Below are positions 1 to 6,314 of a stretch of 7,887 nucleotides of DNA, piece by piece; positions within the stretch are counted from its first letter, which is position 1, and each line of letters opens with the position of its first letter. The DNA is taken from the NCBI GenBank assembly GCA_937907435.1, contig CALCIA010000117.1, positions 1 through 7,887 on the forward strand, given 5' to 3'. Position numbers and translations under genes: made by a program. Origin of the DNA: an uncultured Actinomycetes bacterium (GTDB lineage: Bacteria > Actinomycetota > Thermoleophilia > Solirubrobacterales > 70-9). The notes under the pieces are model-generated. The model was not told the origin of the DNA, did not search any database, and saw only the letters and a program-made list of their open reading frames with translations.

Positions 1-2
1 AC

Positions 3-25
3 TTTTGGTCGCTGAGCGACCAAAA
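3..25. repeat. Perfect short palindrome (hairpin H1)
   Basis: The arms TTTTGGTCGC (3-12) and GCGACCAAAA (16-25) pair perfectly over 10 bp around a TGA loop. Whichever strand is read, the T-run comes before the stem and the A-run after it, so this is not a canonical U-tailed terminator. It lies about 35 nt before repeat copy A and may belong to the end of a gene lying left of the window. Its role is unknown. Confidence 0.8.
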
Positions 26-98
26 CTCCACACGGAGATCCTTGATCAATGGGAGATCCGGGAGGAAGTGAGGAGTTCTCGGCATCTTCGTGACGACG

Positions 99-143
99 TC
101 TGACTCCCGTCACGGTTCCGTCGCCCTTCCGTCCGCCATCCCG
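99..143 (-). repeat. 11-bp unit array in copy A (four units)
   Basis: Read on the minus strand, successive units begin with CGGRA or CGGGA and end mostly in GA: units lie at 99-109, 110-120, 121-131 (11 bp each) and 132-143 (12 bp, slightly degenerate). The same period is seen more clearly in copy B at 7776-7830. The spacing is close to one turn of the DNA helix. Confidence 0.65.
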
Positions 144-169
144 CGAGTGTCCCTCCACACCTTCCGCAC

Positions 170-225
170 ACCCGCCCCTCTCGCCACGGCCACAGCCTGC
201 CCGGGCCGTGGCGAGAGGGGCGGGT
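170..225. repeat. 22-bp perfect hairpin in copy A core
   Basis: The arms 170-191 and 204-225 are perfect reverse complements (22 bp), with a 12-nt loop, ACAGCCTGCCCG. The stem is very GC-rich and has no T-tract after it on either strand. Copy B keeps the same loop and 19 bp of the stem. It could be a structured RNA element, a protein-binding palindrome or a terminator-like structure. Confidence 0.9.
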
Positions 226-261
226 CCGTAATCCGGGCGCCAGCTCGACCGGGCCACGCAC

Positions 262-325
262 CCCCGATGTTGATGGGCCGAAAACTACGTCTATAGGGCT
301 AGTTTTCGGCCCATCAACATCGGGG
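262..325. terminator. 26-bp perfect palindrome after the SDR gene (hairpin H2)
   Basis: The arms 262-287 and 300-325 pair perfectly over 26 bp around a 12-nt loop, CGTCTATAGGGC. It begins 19 nt past the SDR stop on the minus strand, where a transcription terminator or 3'-end stabiliser would sit, but no U-tract follows the stem on either strand. AAAACT in the left arm and AGTTTT in the right arm flank the loop. The position suggests a 3'-end role for the SDR transcript; this is inference, and the unusual length and perfection leave other roles open. Confidence 0.5.
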
Positions 326-344
326 CGGCAGCTATCCGCCCCGC

Positions 345-1145
345 TCAGCGCAGCAGGCGGCCGCCGTCGACGACCAGTTGGGCGCCGGTGATATAGCTGG
401 AGAGGTCGGAGGCGAGGAAGAGGGCGGCGCGGCCGATCTCGTCGGGGTCGCCGAGGCGGCCCATCGGGATCATCTGCGCGAAGGCTTCGAGGTCCGCTTC
501 GTCGGCGTCGCCGATGCCTGGGGTCTTGATGCCGCCGGGGGCGATCGCGTTGACGCTGATGCCGTGCGGCGCCAGCTCCAGGGCGACGTTCTTGGTGAAG
601 CCCCAGGCGCCGTGCTTGGAGGCGTCGTAGTGGGCGAGGCCGACCATCGAGGGATGGAGGGCGTCGATCGAGGTGATGTTGACGATCCGGCCGCCGGTCC
701 CCTGCTCGATCATCCGCTCCGCCGCGGCCTTGGTGCAGAGGTAGAGGCCGGTGAGGTTGACGTCGATGACGCGGCGGAAGGTGTCGAGGTCGAGCTCGGC
801 GAGCGGCACGTTGGGGTAGATGCCGGCGTTGTTGACGAGGATGTCGAGGGCGCCGAAGGTGTCGACGGCCTTCGCGACCAGCCGCTCGACGCCGTCCGGA
901 TCGCTGACGTCGGCGGGCACCGCAAGCGCCCCGCCCGGCCGCTGGCCGTCGAGCCCGGCGACCACCGCTTCGGCGGCTTCGCGGTCGAGGTCGGCGACGA
1001 CGACGTTGGCTCCCGCTTCGCGCAGGCGGCCGACGATCCCGAGGCCGATCCCCATCGCGCCGCCGGTGACGATCGCGGTGCGGCCGGTCAGGTCGATCAG
1101 CTCTTGGACGGAAGTCTGGGCATAAGGCGTGCGCGTGATGGTCAT
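345..1145 (-). CDS. Short-chain dehydrogenase/reductase (SDR), probably NAD-dependent
   Basis: This 266-aa classical SDR is a cytoplasmic NAD(P)-dependent oxidoreductase; its substrate cannot be told from sequence. Visible motifs are the Rossmann cofactor loop TGGAMGIG (residues 27-34), Asp52 after the second strand (ADLD), which in this family favours NAD over NADP, NNAG (105-108), Asn130, catalytic Ser159, Tyr173 and Lys177 (YDASK), and a PGGIKTPG segment (203-210) after the catalytic region. The C-terminal VVDGGRLLR is typical of the glucose 1-dehydrogenase / 3-oxoacyl-ACP reductase-like group. The ATG at 1145 was chosen because it follows GGTGGGGG closely on the minus strand and gives the usual family length; an in-frame ATG at 1196 would add 17 unlikely residues. 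It is divergent from xfp across 121 bp. A link to sugar metabolism is possible from position only. Confidence 0.93.
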   Translation of the reverse strand: MTITRTPYAQTSVQELIDLTGRTAIVTGGAMGIGLGIVGRLREAGANVVVADLDREAAEAVVAGLDGQRPGGALAVPADVSDPDGVERLVAKAVDTFGALDILVNNAGIYPNVPLAELDLDTFRRVIDVNLTGLYLCTKAAAERMIEQGTGGRIVNITSIDALHPSMVGLAHYDASKHGAWGFTKNVALELAPHGISVNAIAPGGIKTPGIGDADEADLEAFAQMIPMGRLGDPDEIGRAALFLASDLSSYITGAQLVVDGGRLLR

Positions 1146-1253
1146 ACCCCCACCGTCCCAGGGCCGGGAGCGCCGCGAATCGGGACGGCACCGCACTCCC
1201 CCTGCGGCTTTCCACCGATACCGGCGCCGCTGGCCCCGCCACGCCCGATGCGC

Positions 1254-1266
1254 TAAACCACGTCAC
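1254..1266 (+). promoter_or_regulatory. Possible leaderless promoter box of xfp
   Basis: TAAACC (1254-1259) lies 7 nt before the xfp ATG, and no purine-rich Shine-Dalgarno sequence is present between it and the start. The spacing fits a -10 element for a transcript starting at or next to the ATG, as is common in actinobacteria. The last base departs from the TANNNT pattern and no -35 is visible, so this is tentative. Confidence 0.35.
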
Positions 1267-3648
1267 ATGTCGACCGCGCCACGGTCTACCTCGCTCCCCG
1301 CGCCGGACGAGGCGGAGCTTGATGCGCTGCTCGCCTACTGGGAGGCGGCGAACTTTCTTACCGTCGGGCAGATCTACCTGCAGGCCAACCCGCTGCTGCG
1401 CGAGCCGCTGCGGCCCGAGCACATCAAGCCGCGGCTGCTCGGCCACTGGGGGACGTCGCCAGGGCTGAACCTGATCTACGCCCAGCTCGACCGCATGATC
1501 AGGGCGACCGGGGACGACGTGCTCTTCGTCGCCGGGCCCGGGCACGGCGGGCCGGCCGTGGTCGCCAACGTCTACCTCGAGGGGACCTACTCGGAGGTCT
1601 ATCCGGAGGTGTCCGCCGACGAAGCCGGGCTGCTGCGCCTGGTGCGCCAGTTCTCGACGCCGGGCGGCATTCCGAGCCACGTCAGCGTCCCGACGCCGGG
1701 GTCGATCCACGAGGGCGGCGAGCTCGGTTACGCGCTCGTCCACGCTTTCGGCGCCGCCTTCGACCACCCCGACCTGATCGTCGCCTGCGTGGTCGGCGAC
1801 GGCGAGGCGGAGACCGCGCCGCTGGAGGGCTCCTGGAAGGGGGTCCGCTATCTGAACCCGGCCCGCGACGGCGCCGTCCTGCCGATCCTCCACCTGAACG
1901 AATTCAAGATCTCCGGGCCGACCGTGCTTGGACGGGCGAGCGAGGAGGAGATCGCGGCGCTGCTGGCCGGCCACGGCTATGCCGCCCACTTCGTCGGCGG
2001 CACGGACCCGCGCGCCGTCCACCGTGACTTCGCCGCGACGCTGGGCGAATGCCGCGCGGCGATCGCCGCGATCCAGGGCGCGGCGCGGGCCGCCGGCACC
2101 TCGCAGCTGCGCTGGCCCGCGATCATCCTGCGCACGCCGAAGGGCTGGACCGGGCCGAAGGTGGTCGACGGGGTCCAGGTCGAGGGCACCTTCCGCGCCC
2201 ATCAGGTGCCGCTCGGCCGGGTGCGCGAGGACCCCGAGCACCTGGCGATGCTGGAGGAGTGGATGCGCTCCTACCGGCCGCGGGAGCACTTCGACGAGGC
2301 GGGACGGCTGCGCGGCGCCGCCGCCACCGTGGCCCCGCGCGGCGAGCAGCGCATGGGCGCGACGAGCTACGCGAACGGCGGCCGGCGGCTGGTCCCGCTG
2401 GCGATCCCGGAGCCGGCCGACTACGCACTCGCGGTCGCGAGCCCCGGCACCGAGCGCGCCGAATCGACGCGCCGGCTCGGCGAGCTGCTGCGCGACGTCT
2501 ACCGCGAGAACGCGGCGGCGGCCAACTTCCGCCTCTTCTGTCCCGACGAGACCAACTCGAACCGGCTCGGCGCCGTCTTCGAGGTCGAGGACCGCTGCCT
2601 GATCGACGCGGCGCCCGGCGACGAGCACGTCTCCCCCGCGGGCCGGGTGATGGAGGTCCTCTCCGAGCACAACTGCCAGGGCTGGCTCGAGGGCTACCTG
2701 CTGAGCGGCCGCCACGGCCTCTTCGCCACCTACGAGGCCTTCGCGATGGTCTCCGCCTCGATGGCGATCCAGCACACCAAGTGGCTGGAGGAGATGCGGC
2801 GGCTCGACTGGCGGGCACCGGTCGGCTCGCTGAACGTGCTGCTCACCTCGACCTGCTGGCGCAACGACCACAACGGCTTCAGCCACCAGGGGCCGGGGCT
2901 GATCGACACGATGATCAGCCTGCGCGGCGAGGTCGTGCGCATCTACTTCCCGCCCGACGCGAACACCCTGCTCACGGTCGCCGAGCATTGCCTGCGCAGC
3001 CGCGACTACGTCAACCTGATCGTGATCGACAAGCAGCCGCAGCTGCAGTACCTGGACTACGCGGCGGCGGTCGCGCACGCGCGGGCCGGCGCCTCGCGCT
3101 GGGACTGGGCGGGGAGCGCCGCCGAGGACCCCGACATCGTCCTCGCCGCCGCCGGGGACATCCCGACGATGGAGATCGTCGCCGCGGCCGACCTGCTGCG
3201 GCGCCACACCCCGGACCTTGGCGTGCGCGTCGTCAACGTCGTCGACCTGATGGCGCTCTTCCCTCGCGAAGCCCACCCGCACGGCCTCCCCGAGGACGAC
3301 TTCGTCGAGCTCTTCGGCCGCGATCTGGAGGTCGTCTTCGCCTTCCATGGGTACGCCCGCGCCCTCCATCAGGTGCTGCACGGCCGCCCCCACCCCGGCC
3401 GCTTCCACGTCCGCGGCTTCAGCGAGGAGGGGACGACGACCACCCCGTTCGACATGGTCGTGCTGAACGGGATGAGCCGGTATCACCTGGCGCTGATGGC
3501 GCTGGAGCGGGCGCCGCGCACGCCCGCCGGGGCCGCCGAGCTGGAGGCCCACTGCCACGCGATGCTCGCCCGCCACCACTCCTACGTGCGCGAGCACCTC
3601 GAGGACATGCCCGAGGTCCGCGAATGGTCCTTGGCGCCGCCGGGGTGA
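1267..3648 (+). CDS. xfp: Phosphoketolase (xylulose-5-phosphate/fructose-6-phosphate)
   Basis: This thiamine-diphosphate enzyme cleaves xylulose 5-phosphate and/or fructose 6-phosphate with phosphate to acetyl phosphate plus glyceraldehyde 3-phosphate or erythrose 4-phosphate in the cytoplasm. The product has 793 aa, full length for the family, with an N-terminal phosphoketolase domain (about 12-370), a middle domain (about 380-560) and a C-terminal domain (about 590-790). Diagnostic motifs are LLGHWGTSPG (57-66), GPGHGGPA (90-97), the ThDP/Mg motif from GDGE (178-181) to HLNEFKI (209-215), SEHNCQGWLEGYLLSGRHG (466-484) with the ThDP-activating Glu region, and RNDHNGFSHQ (532-541). The ATG at 1267 was chosen because it places the first conserved block at the usual distance; the frame is open upstream to 1129 but those residues are atypical. 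The gene lacks a Shine-Dalgarno sequence, suggesting leaderless translation. It overlaps ackA by 4 nt, the standard partner that uses its acetyl phosphate. Substrate preference cannot be decided by eye. Confidence 0.97.
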   Translation: MSTAPRSTSLPAPDEAELDALLAYWEAANFLTVGQIYLQANPLLREPLRPEHIKPRLLGHWGTSPGLNLIYAQLDRMIRATGDDVLFVAGPGHGGPAVVANVYLEGTYSEVYPEVSADEAGLLRLVRQFSTPGGIPSHVSVPTPGSIHEGGELGYALVHAFGAAFDHPDLIVACVVGDGEAETAPLEGSWKGVRYLNPARDGAVLPILHLNEFKISGPTVLGRASEEEIAALLAGHGYAAHFVGGTDPRAVHRDFAATLGECRAAIAAIQGAARAAGTSQLRWPAIILRTPKGWTGPKVVDGVQVEGTFRAHQVPLGRVREDPEHLAMLEEWMRSYRPREHFDEAGRLRGAAATVAPRGEQRMGATSYANGGRRLVPLAIPEPADYALAVASPGTERAESTRRLGELLRDVYRENAAAANFRLFCPDETNSNRLGAVFEVEDRCLIDAAPGDEHVSPAGRVMEVLSEHNCQGWLEGYLLSGRHGLFATYEAFAMVSASMAIQHTKWLEEMRRLDWRAPVGSLNVLLTSTCWRNDHNGFSHQGPGLIDTMISLRGEVVRIYFPPDANTLLTVAEHCLRSRDYVNLIVIDKQPQLQYLDYAAAVAHARAGASRWDWAGSAAEDPDIVLAAAGDIPTMEIVAAADLLRRHTPDLGVRVVNVVDLMALFPREAHPHGLPEDDFVELFGRDLEVVFAFHGYARALHQVLHGRPHPGRFHVRGFSEEGTTTTPFDMVVLNGMSRYHLALMALERAPRTPAGAAELEAHCHAMLARHHSYVREHLEDMPEVREWSLAPPG

Positions 3649-4757
3649 CGGACGGGCTCCACATCCTCACGGTCAACGCCGGCTCCTCGAGCCTGAAGCT
3701 GCGGCTGCTGGGCCCCGGCGACGAGGTGGTGGCGACGCGCGACGGGGCGCCCGGGGACGACGCGGCGGCGCTCCGCGAGGAGCTGCGGCGGATGCTCGCC
3801 GAGGGGCCGGCGCCGGACGCGGCGGCGCACCGGGTGGTCCATGGCGGCGCCGAGCTCGACCGCGCCACCGTGGTCGATGCGGGCGTCGAGGCGGAGCTCG
3901 AACGCCTGGCGGACCTGGCGCCGCTGCACAACCCGCAGGCGGTGAGGGCGATGCGCGCGCTTGCCGAGCTAACCCCGGACCTCACCCAGGTCGCCTGCTT
4001 CGACACCGCCTTCCACGCCGACCTTCCCGCCGCCGCGCGGACCTACGCGCTGCCCGCCGACTGGGACGAGGACGGGACGCCGCTGCGCCGCTACGGCTTC
4101 CACGGCCTCTCCCACGCCTACGCGAGCCGGCGCGCCGCGGCGCTCCTGGGGGCGGCACCGGAGGACCTGCGCCTGGTCACCGCCCACCTCGGCGCCGGCG
4201 CCTCCCTGGCCGCGGTCGCCGCGGGTCGCTCGGTCGACACGACGATGGGCTTCACGCCGCTGGACGGGCTGGTGATGGCGACGCGGGCCGGCTCGGTCGA
4301 CCCGGGGCTGCTGCTCTGGCTGCAGCTCCGGCGCGGCCTCGGGCCGGAGGAGATGGAGCGGGCGCTCGACCGCGAGGCGGGCCTGCTCGGCCTGGCGGGG
4401 ACGGCGGACATGCGCGAGGTCGTCGCCCGCGCCGCCGATGACGAGGATCGCGCGAGCCTGGCGCTCGACGTCTACATCCACCGGCTCGGCGCGTCGATCG
4501 CGGCGATGGCGGCGGCGATGGGCGGCCTCGACGCGCTCGTCTTCACCGGCGGCGTCGGCGAGAACTCGGCCGCGGTGCGCGAGCGCGCCTGCGCGGCCAC
4601 GGCCTTCCTCGGGGTCGCGCTGGACCGGACGGCGAACGCTCGCGGGGCACCCGATTCGCTGCTCTCGCCGCCCGACGCCCGGGTCGCCGTGGTCCTCGTC
4701 GCCGCCCGCGAGGACCTCGAGATGGCTCGCCAGGCGCGCGCGGTGCTTGCCGGCTGA
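3645..4757 (+). CDS. ackA: Acetate kinase
   Basis: Acetate kinase converts acetyl phosphate and ADP to acetate and ATP; here it completes the phosphoketolase route. With the GTG start the protein has 370 aa, short beside the usual 400 or so; the shortfall is mainly in the N-terminal lobe. Numbered from that start, key residues are VNAGSSSLK (10-18), Arg63 in HRVVHGG, His95 in PLHNP, Asp120 in FDTAFH, His153 in RYGFHGLSH, His181 in HLGAGAS, Arg214 in ATRAGSVDP and Glu306 in GGVGENS. Ala184 replaces the Asn usual in HLGNG, which contacts ATP in characterised enzymes. The GTG at 3645 overlaps the xfp stop as GTGA, favouring translational coupling and a normal N-terminal length. An in-frame ATG at 3624 with GAGG (3613-3616) 7 nt upstream is a good alternative and would add 7 residues. 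Hairpin H3 follows 34 nt after the stop. Confidence 0.95.
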   Translation: MTDGLHILTVNAGSSSLKLRLLGPGDEVVATRDGAPGDDAAALREELRRMLAEGPAPDAAAHRVVHGGAELDRATVVDAGVEAELERLADLAPLHNPQAVRAMRALAELTPDLTQVACFDTAFHADLPAAARTYALPADWDEDGTPLRRYGFHGLSHAYASRRAAALLGAAPEDLRLVTAHLGAGASLAAVAAGRSVDTTMGFTPLDGLVMATRAGSVDPGLLLWLQLRRGLGPEEMERALDREAGLLGLAGTADMREVVARAADDEDRASLALDVYIHRLGASIAAMAAAMGGLDALVFTGGVGENSAAVRERACAATAFLGVALDRTANARGAPDSLLSPPDARVAVVLVAAREDLEMARQARAVLAG

Positions 4758-4791
4758 CGCATAACGGGTGCCGTTGGCCGATCCCTCCGGG

Positions 4792-4836
4792 CGCGTTCGC
4801 ACTTTCCCGTACATAGGACGGGAAACTGCGAACGCG
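4792..4836. terminator. Long hairpin downstream of ackA (hairpin H3)
   Basis: The arms 4792-4810 and 4818-4836 pair over 19 positions with one C-C mismatch (4802 against 4826), around a 7-nt loop ACATAGG. It starts 34 nt after the ackA stop, so it probably marks the end of the xfp-ackA transcript, although no U-tract follows. A smaller 5-bp hairpin (AACGG, loop GTG, CCGTT; 4763-4775) lies between it and the stop. The rest of 4758-5036 holds no gene or convincing promoter that I can see. Confidence 0.55.
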
Positions 4837-5013
4837 TGGTCACGGGATCGTCGCTTCGGGGACGAATGGGCGCGGGAGGCGCGTGGAAGCGTCACTTCTC
4901 CTCCCTTCCGTGACCCTCTCCCCTCACCCACCCGGCCGAGGCGCCCCCGGCCCGCGCATCGGTCGGCGGCGCGCTGAACCTGTCGGACGCCCGTCCCGTA
5001 ACACCCGCAAGCC

Positions 5014-5040
5014 ATGGCACAAAGGAAAGGAGGACCATGA
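5014..5040 (+). other. Possible 8-codon upstream ORF overlapping the next start
   Basis: ATG at 5014 opens a short frame, MAQRKGGP, whose TGA (5038-5040) overlaps the start of the 93-aa gene as ATGA. The main gene's Shine-Dalgarno lies inside this frame. It could couple or tune translation, but an overlap this small may be chance, and its own ribosome site is weak. Confidence 0.2.
5026..5033 (+). promoter_or_regulatory. Strong Shine-Dalgarno of the 93-aa secreted protein
   Basis: AAAGGAGG is an almost full anti-16S match and ends 3 nt before the ATG at 5037. It is the best ribosome site in the window, in contrast to xfp and the zinc-ribbon gene, which have none, and it fixes the start of the small secreted protein. 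Confidence 0.8.
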
Positions 5041-5318
5041 GACGGTTGCTCATCGCCGTTGTCGTCGGCGTGCTCGCCCTCGGGGTCTTGGCCCCGGCGG
5101 CCCTCGCCGGCAGCGGCAATCCGAATGGGACGGGACCGCCCAGCCAGTCGTGCCAGACGATCGAGGCCGAAGGTGGAACCACCCCCGGCCACGCCTCGTC
5201 CTCGCCGGGCTCGCCGTTCAACGAGCCCGAAATCAACAGCGAAAATGGCGGTACCGGAGGCCAGCACTACAGCGAAAAGTCGCAGTACGACGTGGCCTGT
5301 TTCCACGTCTCCCGCTGA
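5037..5318 (+). CDS. Small secreted protein of unknown function
   Basis: This 93-aa protein has a clear Sec signal peptide: MRR, a hydrophobic stretch (4-19), then APAALA with likely signal-peptidase cleavage after Ala24. The mature part (about 69 aa) is rich in Gly, Ser, Pro and Asn, with blocks such as PGHASSSPGSPFNEP (50-64) and NGGTGGQHYSEKSQYDVACF (70-89). Cys39 and Cys88 are the only cysteines and could form one disulfide outside the cell. I cannot name a family or function. The strong ribosome site suggests good expression. It stands alone between hairpin H3 and the hairpin at 5325-5352, so it is probably its own transcription unit. No promoter is obvious; TAACAC at 4999-5004 is a weak candidate for a -10. 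Confidence 0.85.
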   Translation: MRRLLIAVVVGVLALGVLAPAALAGSGNPNGTGPPSQSCQTIEAEGGTTPGHASSSPGSPFNEPEINSENGGTGGQHYSEKSQYDVACFHVSR

Positions 5319-5324
5319 TCGCCG

Positions 5325-5352
5325 CTCGGGGCGGGTGGACTCCCGCCCCGAG
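5325..5352. terminator. Hairpin terminator candidate after the 93-aa gene
   Basis: An 11-bp perfect stem, CTCGGGGCGGG (5325-5335) with CCCGCCCCGAG (5342-5352), encloses a 6-nt loop and starts 6 nt past the stop codon. There is no T-run after it, but the position and stability fit the U-less hairpin terminators common in high-GC actinobacteria. Confidence 0.65.
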
Positions 5353-5407
5353 GCCAAGCTCACCACGCATGCGGTCTTCCACGGATGCCATGCGGGCCCG
5401 GCGACCT

Positions 5408-5419
5408 TAGTTTCCTCAC
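5408..5419 (+). promoter_or_regulatory. Leaderless promoter -10 box of the zinc-ribbon gene
   Basis: TAGTTT (5408-5413) occupies exactly -12 to -7 if the transcript begins at the A of the ATG (5420). It matches the TANNNT pattern of actinobacterial leaderless promoters. The intervening TCCTCAC has no Shine-Dalgarno. No -35 is evident. Confidence 0.55.
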
Positions 5420-5635
5420 ATGAGGATCGGACGCGAGATCGAGCTGCAATGTCCACGTTGCCGGGTGGTCGCGGTCCGCGCGCCCGGCCACCAGGACCGC
5501 TGCACCCACTGCGGCGCCAAGCTGGTCGCCGCGACGAGCCCGTCCGAGGCTCTGGTGCGTGCCTACCTCTACGGCAGCGAGCGCCTGGAGCCGAACGTCC
5601 GCCCCGCGACCGACCGGGAGCCGGTGGCCCGGTGA
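5420..5635 (+). CDS. Small zinc-ribbon protein
   Basis: This 71-aa protein has two CXXC knuckles, CPRC (Cys11, Cys14) and CTHC (Cys28, Cys31), 13 residues apart, as in a one-domain zinc ribbon that binds one Zn2+. Basic residues around and between them (RCR, VRAPGHQDR) would allow nucleic-acid binding. The C-terminal half (about 40-71) is polar, with a short helix-like stretch PSEALVRAYLYGSERLE. There is no signal peptide or membrane segment, so it is cytoplasmic. Its target is unknown; it could be a regulatory or RNA-associated protein, or a metal-binding stub. The ATG at 5420 was chosen because the first knuckle follows within 10 residues and a TANNNT box sits at leaderless spacing. It ends 55 nt before the stop of the converging 204-aa gene. 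Confidence 0.8.
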   Translation: MRIGREIELQCPRCRVVAVRAPGHQDRCTHCGAKLVAATSPSEALVRAYLYGSERLEPNVRPATDREPVAR

Positions 5636-5690
5636 GCAGCGCCCGCGGCGCCCGTCCGTCGTCACGCCGTCGTCGTCTGCTCGGCCCTCG

Positions 5691-6305
5691 TCATCTCCCT
5701 TCGGCCCGGGGCGGCGGCAGCTGCGCCAGCCGCCACAGTCGGAGCATGCCTTTGTTGATCCGTTCCAGTCCGGCCGGGACCCGGCCCAAGGTGGTGGCGA
5801 CGCCGAGGGTCGCCGCCACGCATTCGTGCGCCTTCCAGCGGTCGAAGGGCGTCGTCAGGCCGGCGACCGCGGCGCGCACGGTCGCGATCCCGGCCCGCGC
5901 CGAGGCGACGCCGCGACGCAGCTCGCGCAGGTGGGTCGCGTCGCCGGCCCAGCGCCGTTCGTAGCGCCCGCGCAGGTCGCCCAGCAGCGAGTCGGCGTTG
6001 GCGAAGGCGACGTCCACCCGCCGCGACTCGGGCACCGCGACCCGGTCGACCAGCTGGCCGAGCGTCGTCCAGTCCGCGGCGGCGAGGTCGGCTTCGCCGG
6101 CCGCGAGCGCGCGTTCGCCGAGCCCGCAGACGAGTTCGGCCGAGCCCAGCGCTTCGCCGAGCTCCGCGGGCGCGTATTCGATCGCGATCCGCAGGTGGCC
6201 GTCGACCAGGCCGAGATCGTGCTGGAAGCGGCCGGCCGCCGCCGTCGGCGCCGCGGTGAGGAGGACGGCGACGACGGCGAGCGGCGCGACCAGGCGGGCG
6301 GTCAT
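5691..6305 (-). CDS. Secreted helical protein of unknown function
   Basis: This 204-aa protein opens with a signal peptide: MTAR, a hydrophobic core (5-19) and an AxA-type cleavage region around TAAAG (21-25). The mature part is alanine- and arginine-rich and looks mostly alpha-helical (for example 48-90, 104-150 and 160-195). It has two cysteines, Cys60 and Cys162, that could form a disulfide. No catalytic motif or known domain is recognisable. It starts 9 nt after the stop of the FAD oxidoreductase on the same strand and has no Shine-Dalgarno, so it is probably translated by reinitiation from one operon mRNA. It may act outside the membrane in a process linked to that enzyme; this is inference from position alone. 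Confidence 0.8.
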   Translation of the reverse strand: MTARLVAPLAVVAVLLTAAPTAAAGRFQHDLGLVDGHLRIAIEYAPAELGEALGSAELVCGLGERALAAGEADLAAADWTTLGQLVDRVAVPESRRVDVAFANADSLLGDLRGRYERRWAGDATHLRELRRGVASARAGIATVRAAVAGLTTPFDRWKAHECVAATLGVATTLGRVPAGLERINKGMLRLWRLAQLPPPRAEGR

Positions 6306-6314
6306 GACGGTCGG

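Larger units (their letters stand above)
60..255 (+). repeat. Composite intergenic repeat, copy A
   Basis: This segment matches, in inverted orientation, the segment at 7590-7869 near the other end of the window. The shared order is GGGAGGAAG (60-68), an identical 18-nt block at 98-115, an array of 11-bp units (99-143), the block TCCCTCCACACCTTCC (150-165), a 55-nt identical core (168-222) containing a long hairpin, and one copy of an about 32-bp unit (223-255). An open frame covers it, but its reading frame is not kept in copy B: residues fused here in one frame fall in two different frames there. The repeat is therefore probably non-coding. It contains no transposase. It is likely one member of a dispersed family in this genome, which cannot be confirmed from one window. 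Confidence 0.85.

Noticed and set aside
90..296. 68-aa open frame over repeat copy A
   Set aside because: The related peptide segments lie in different frames in copy B, so the reading frame is not conserved and the repeat is unlikely to be coding.
46..3597. 1183-codon open frame on the minus strand
   Set aside because: It runs antisense to xfp and in another frame of the SDR gene, is rich in Arg/Gly/Ala/Pro and has no recognisable domain. Long antisense frames are an expected by-product of high GC coding.
2049..3644. Upstream extension of the acetate kinase frame within xfp
   Set aside because: The frame is open by GC bias only; family homology begins at the residues following 3645.
3969..5456. 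495-codon open frame on the minus strand
   Set aside because: It is antisense to ackA and crosses the hairpin and the small secreted gene; its composition is that of a shadow frame.
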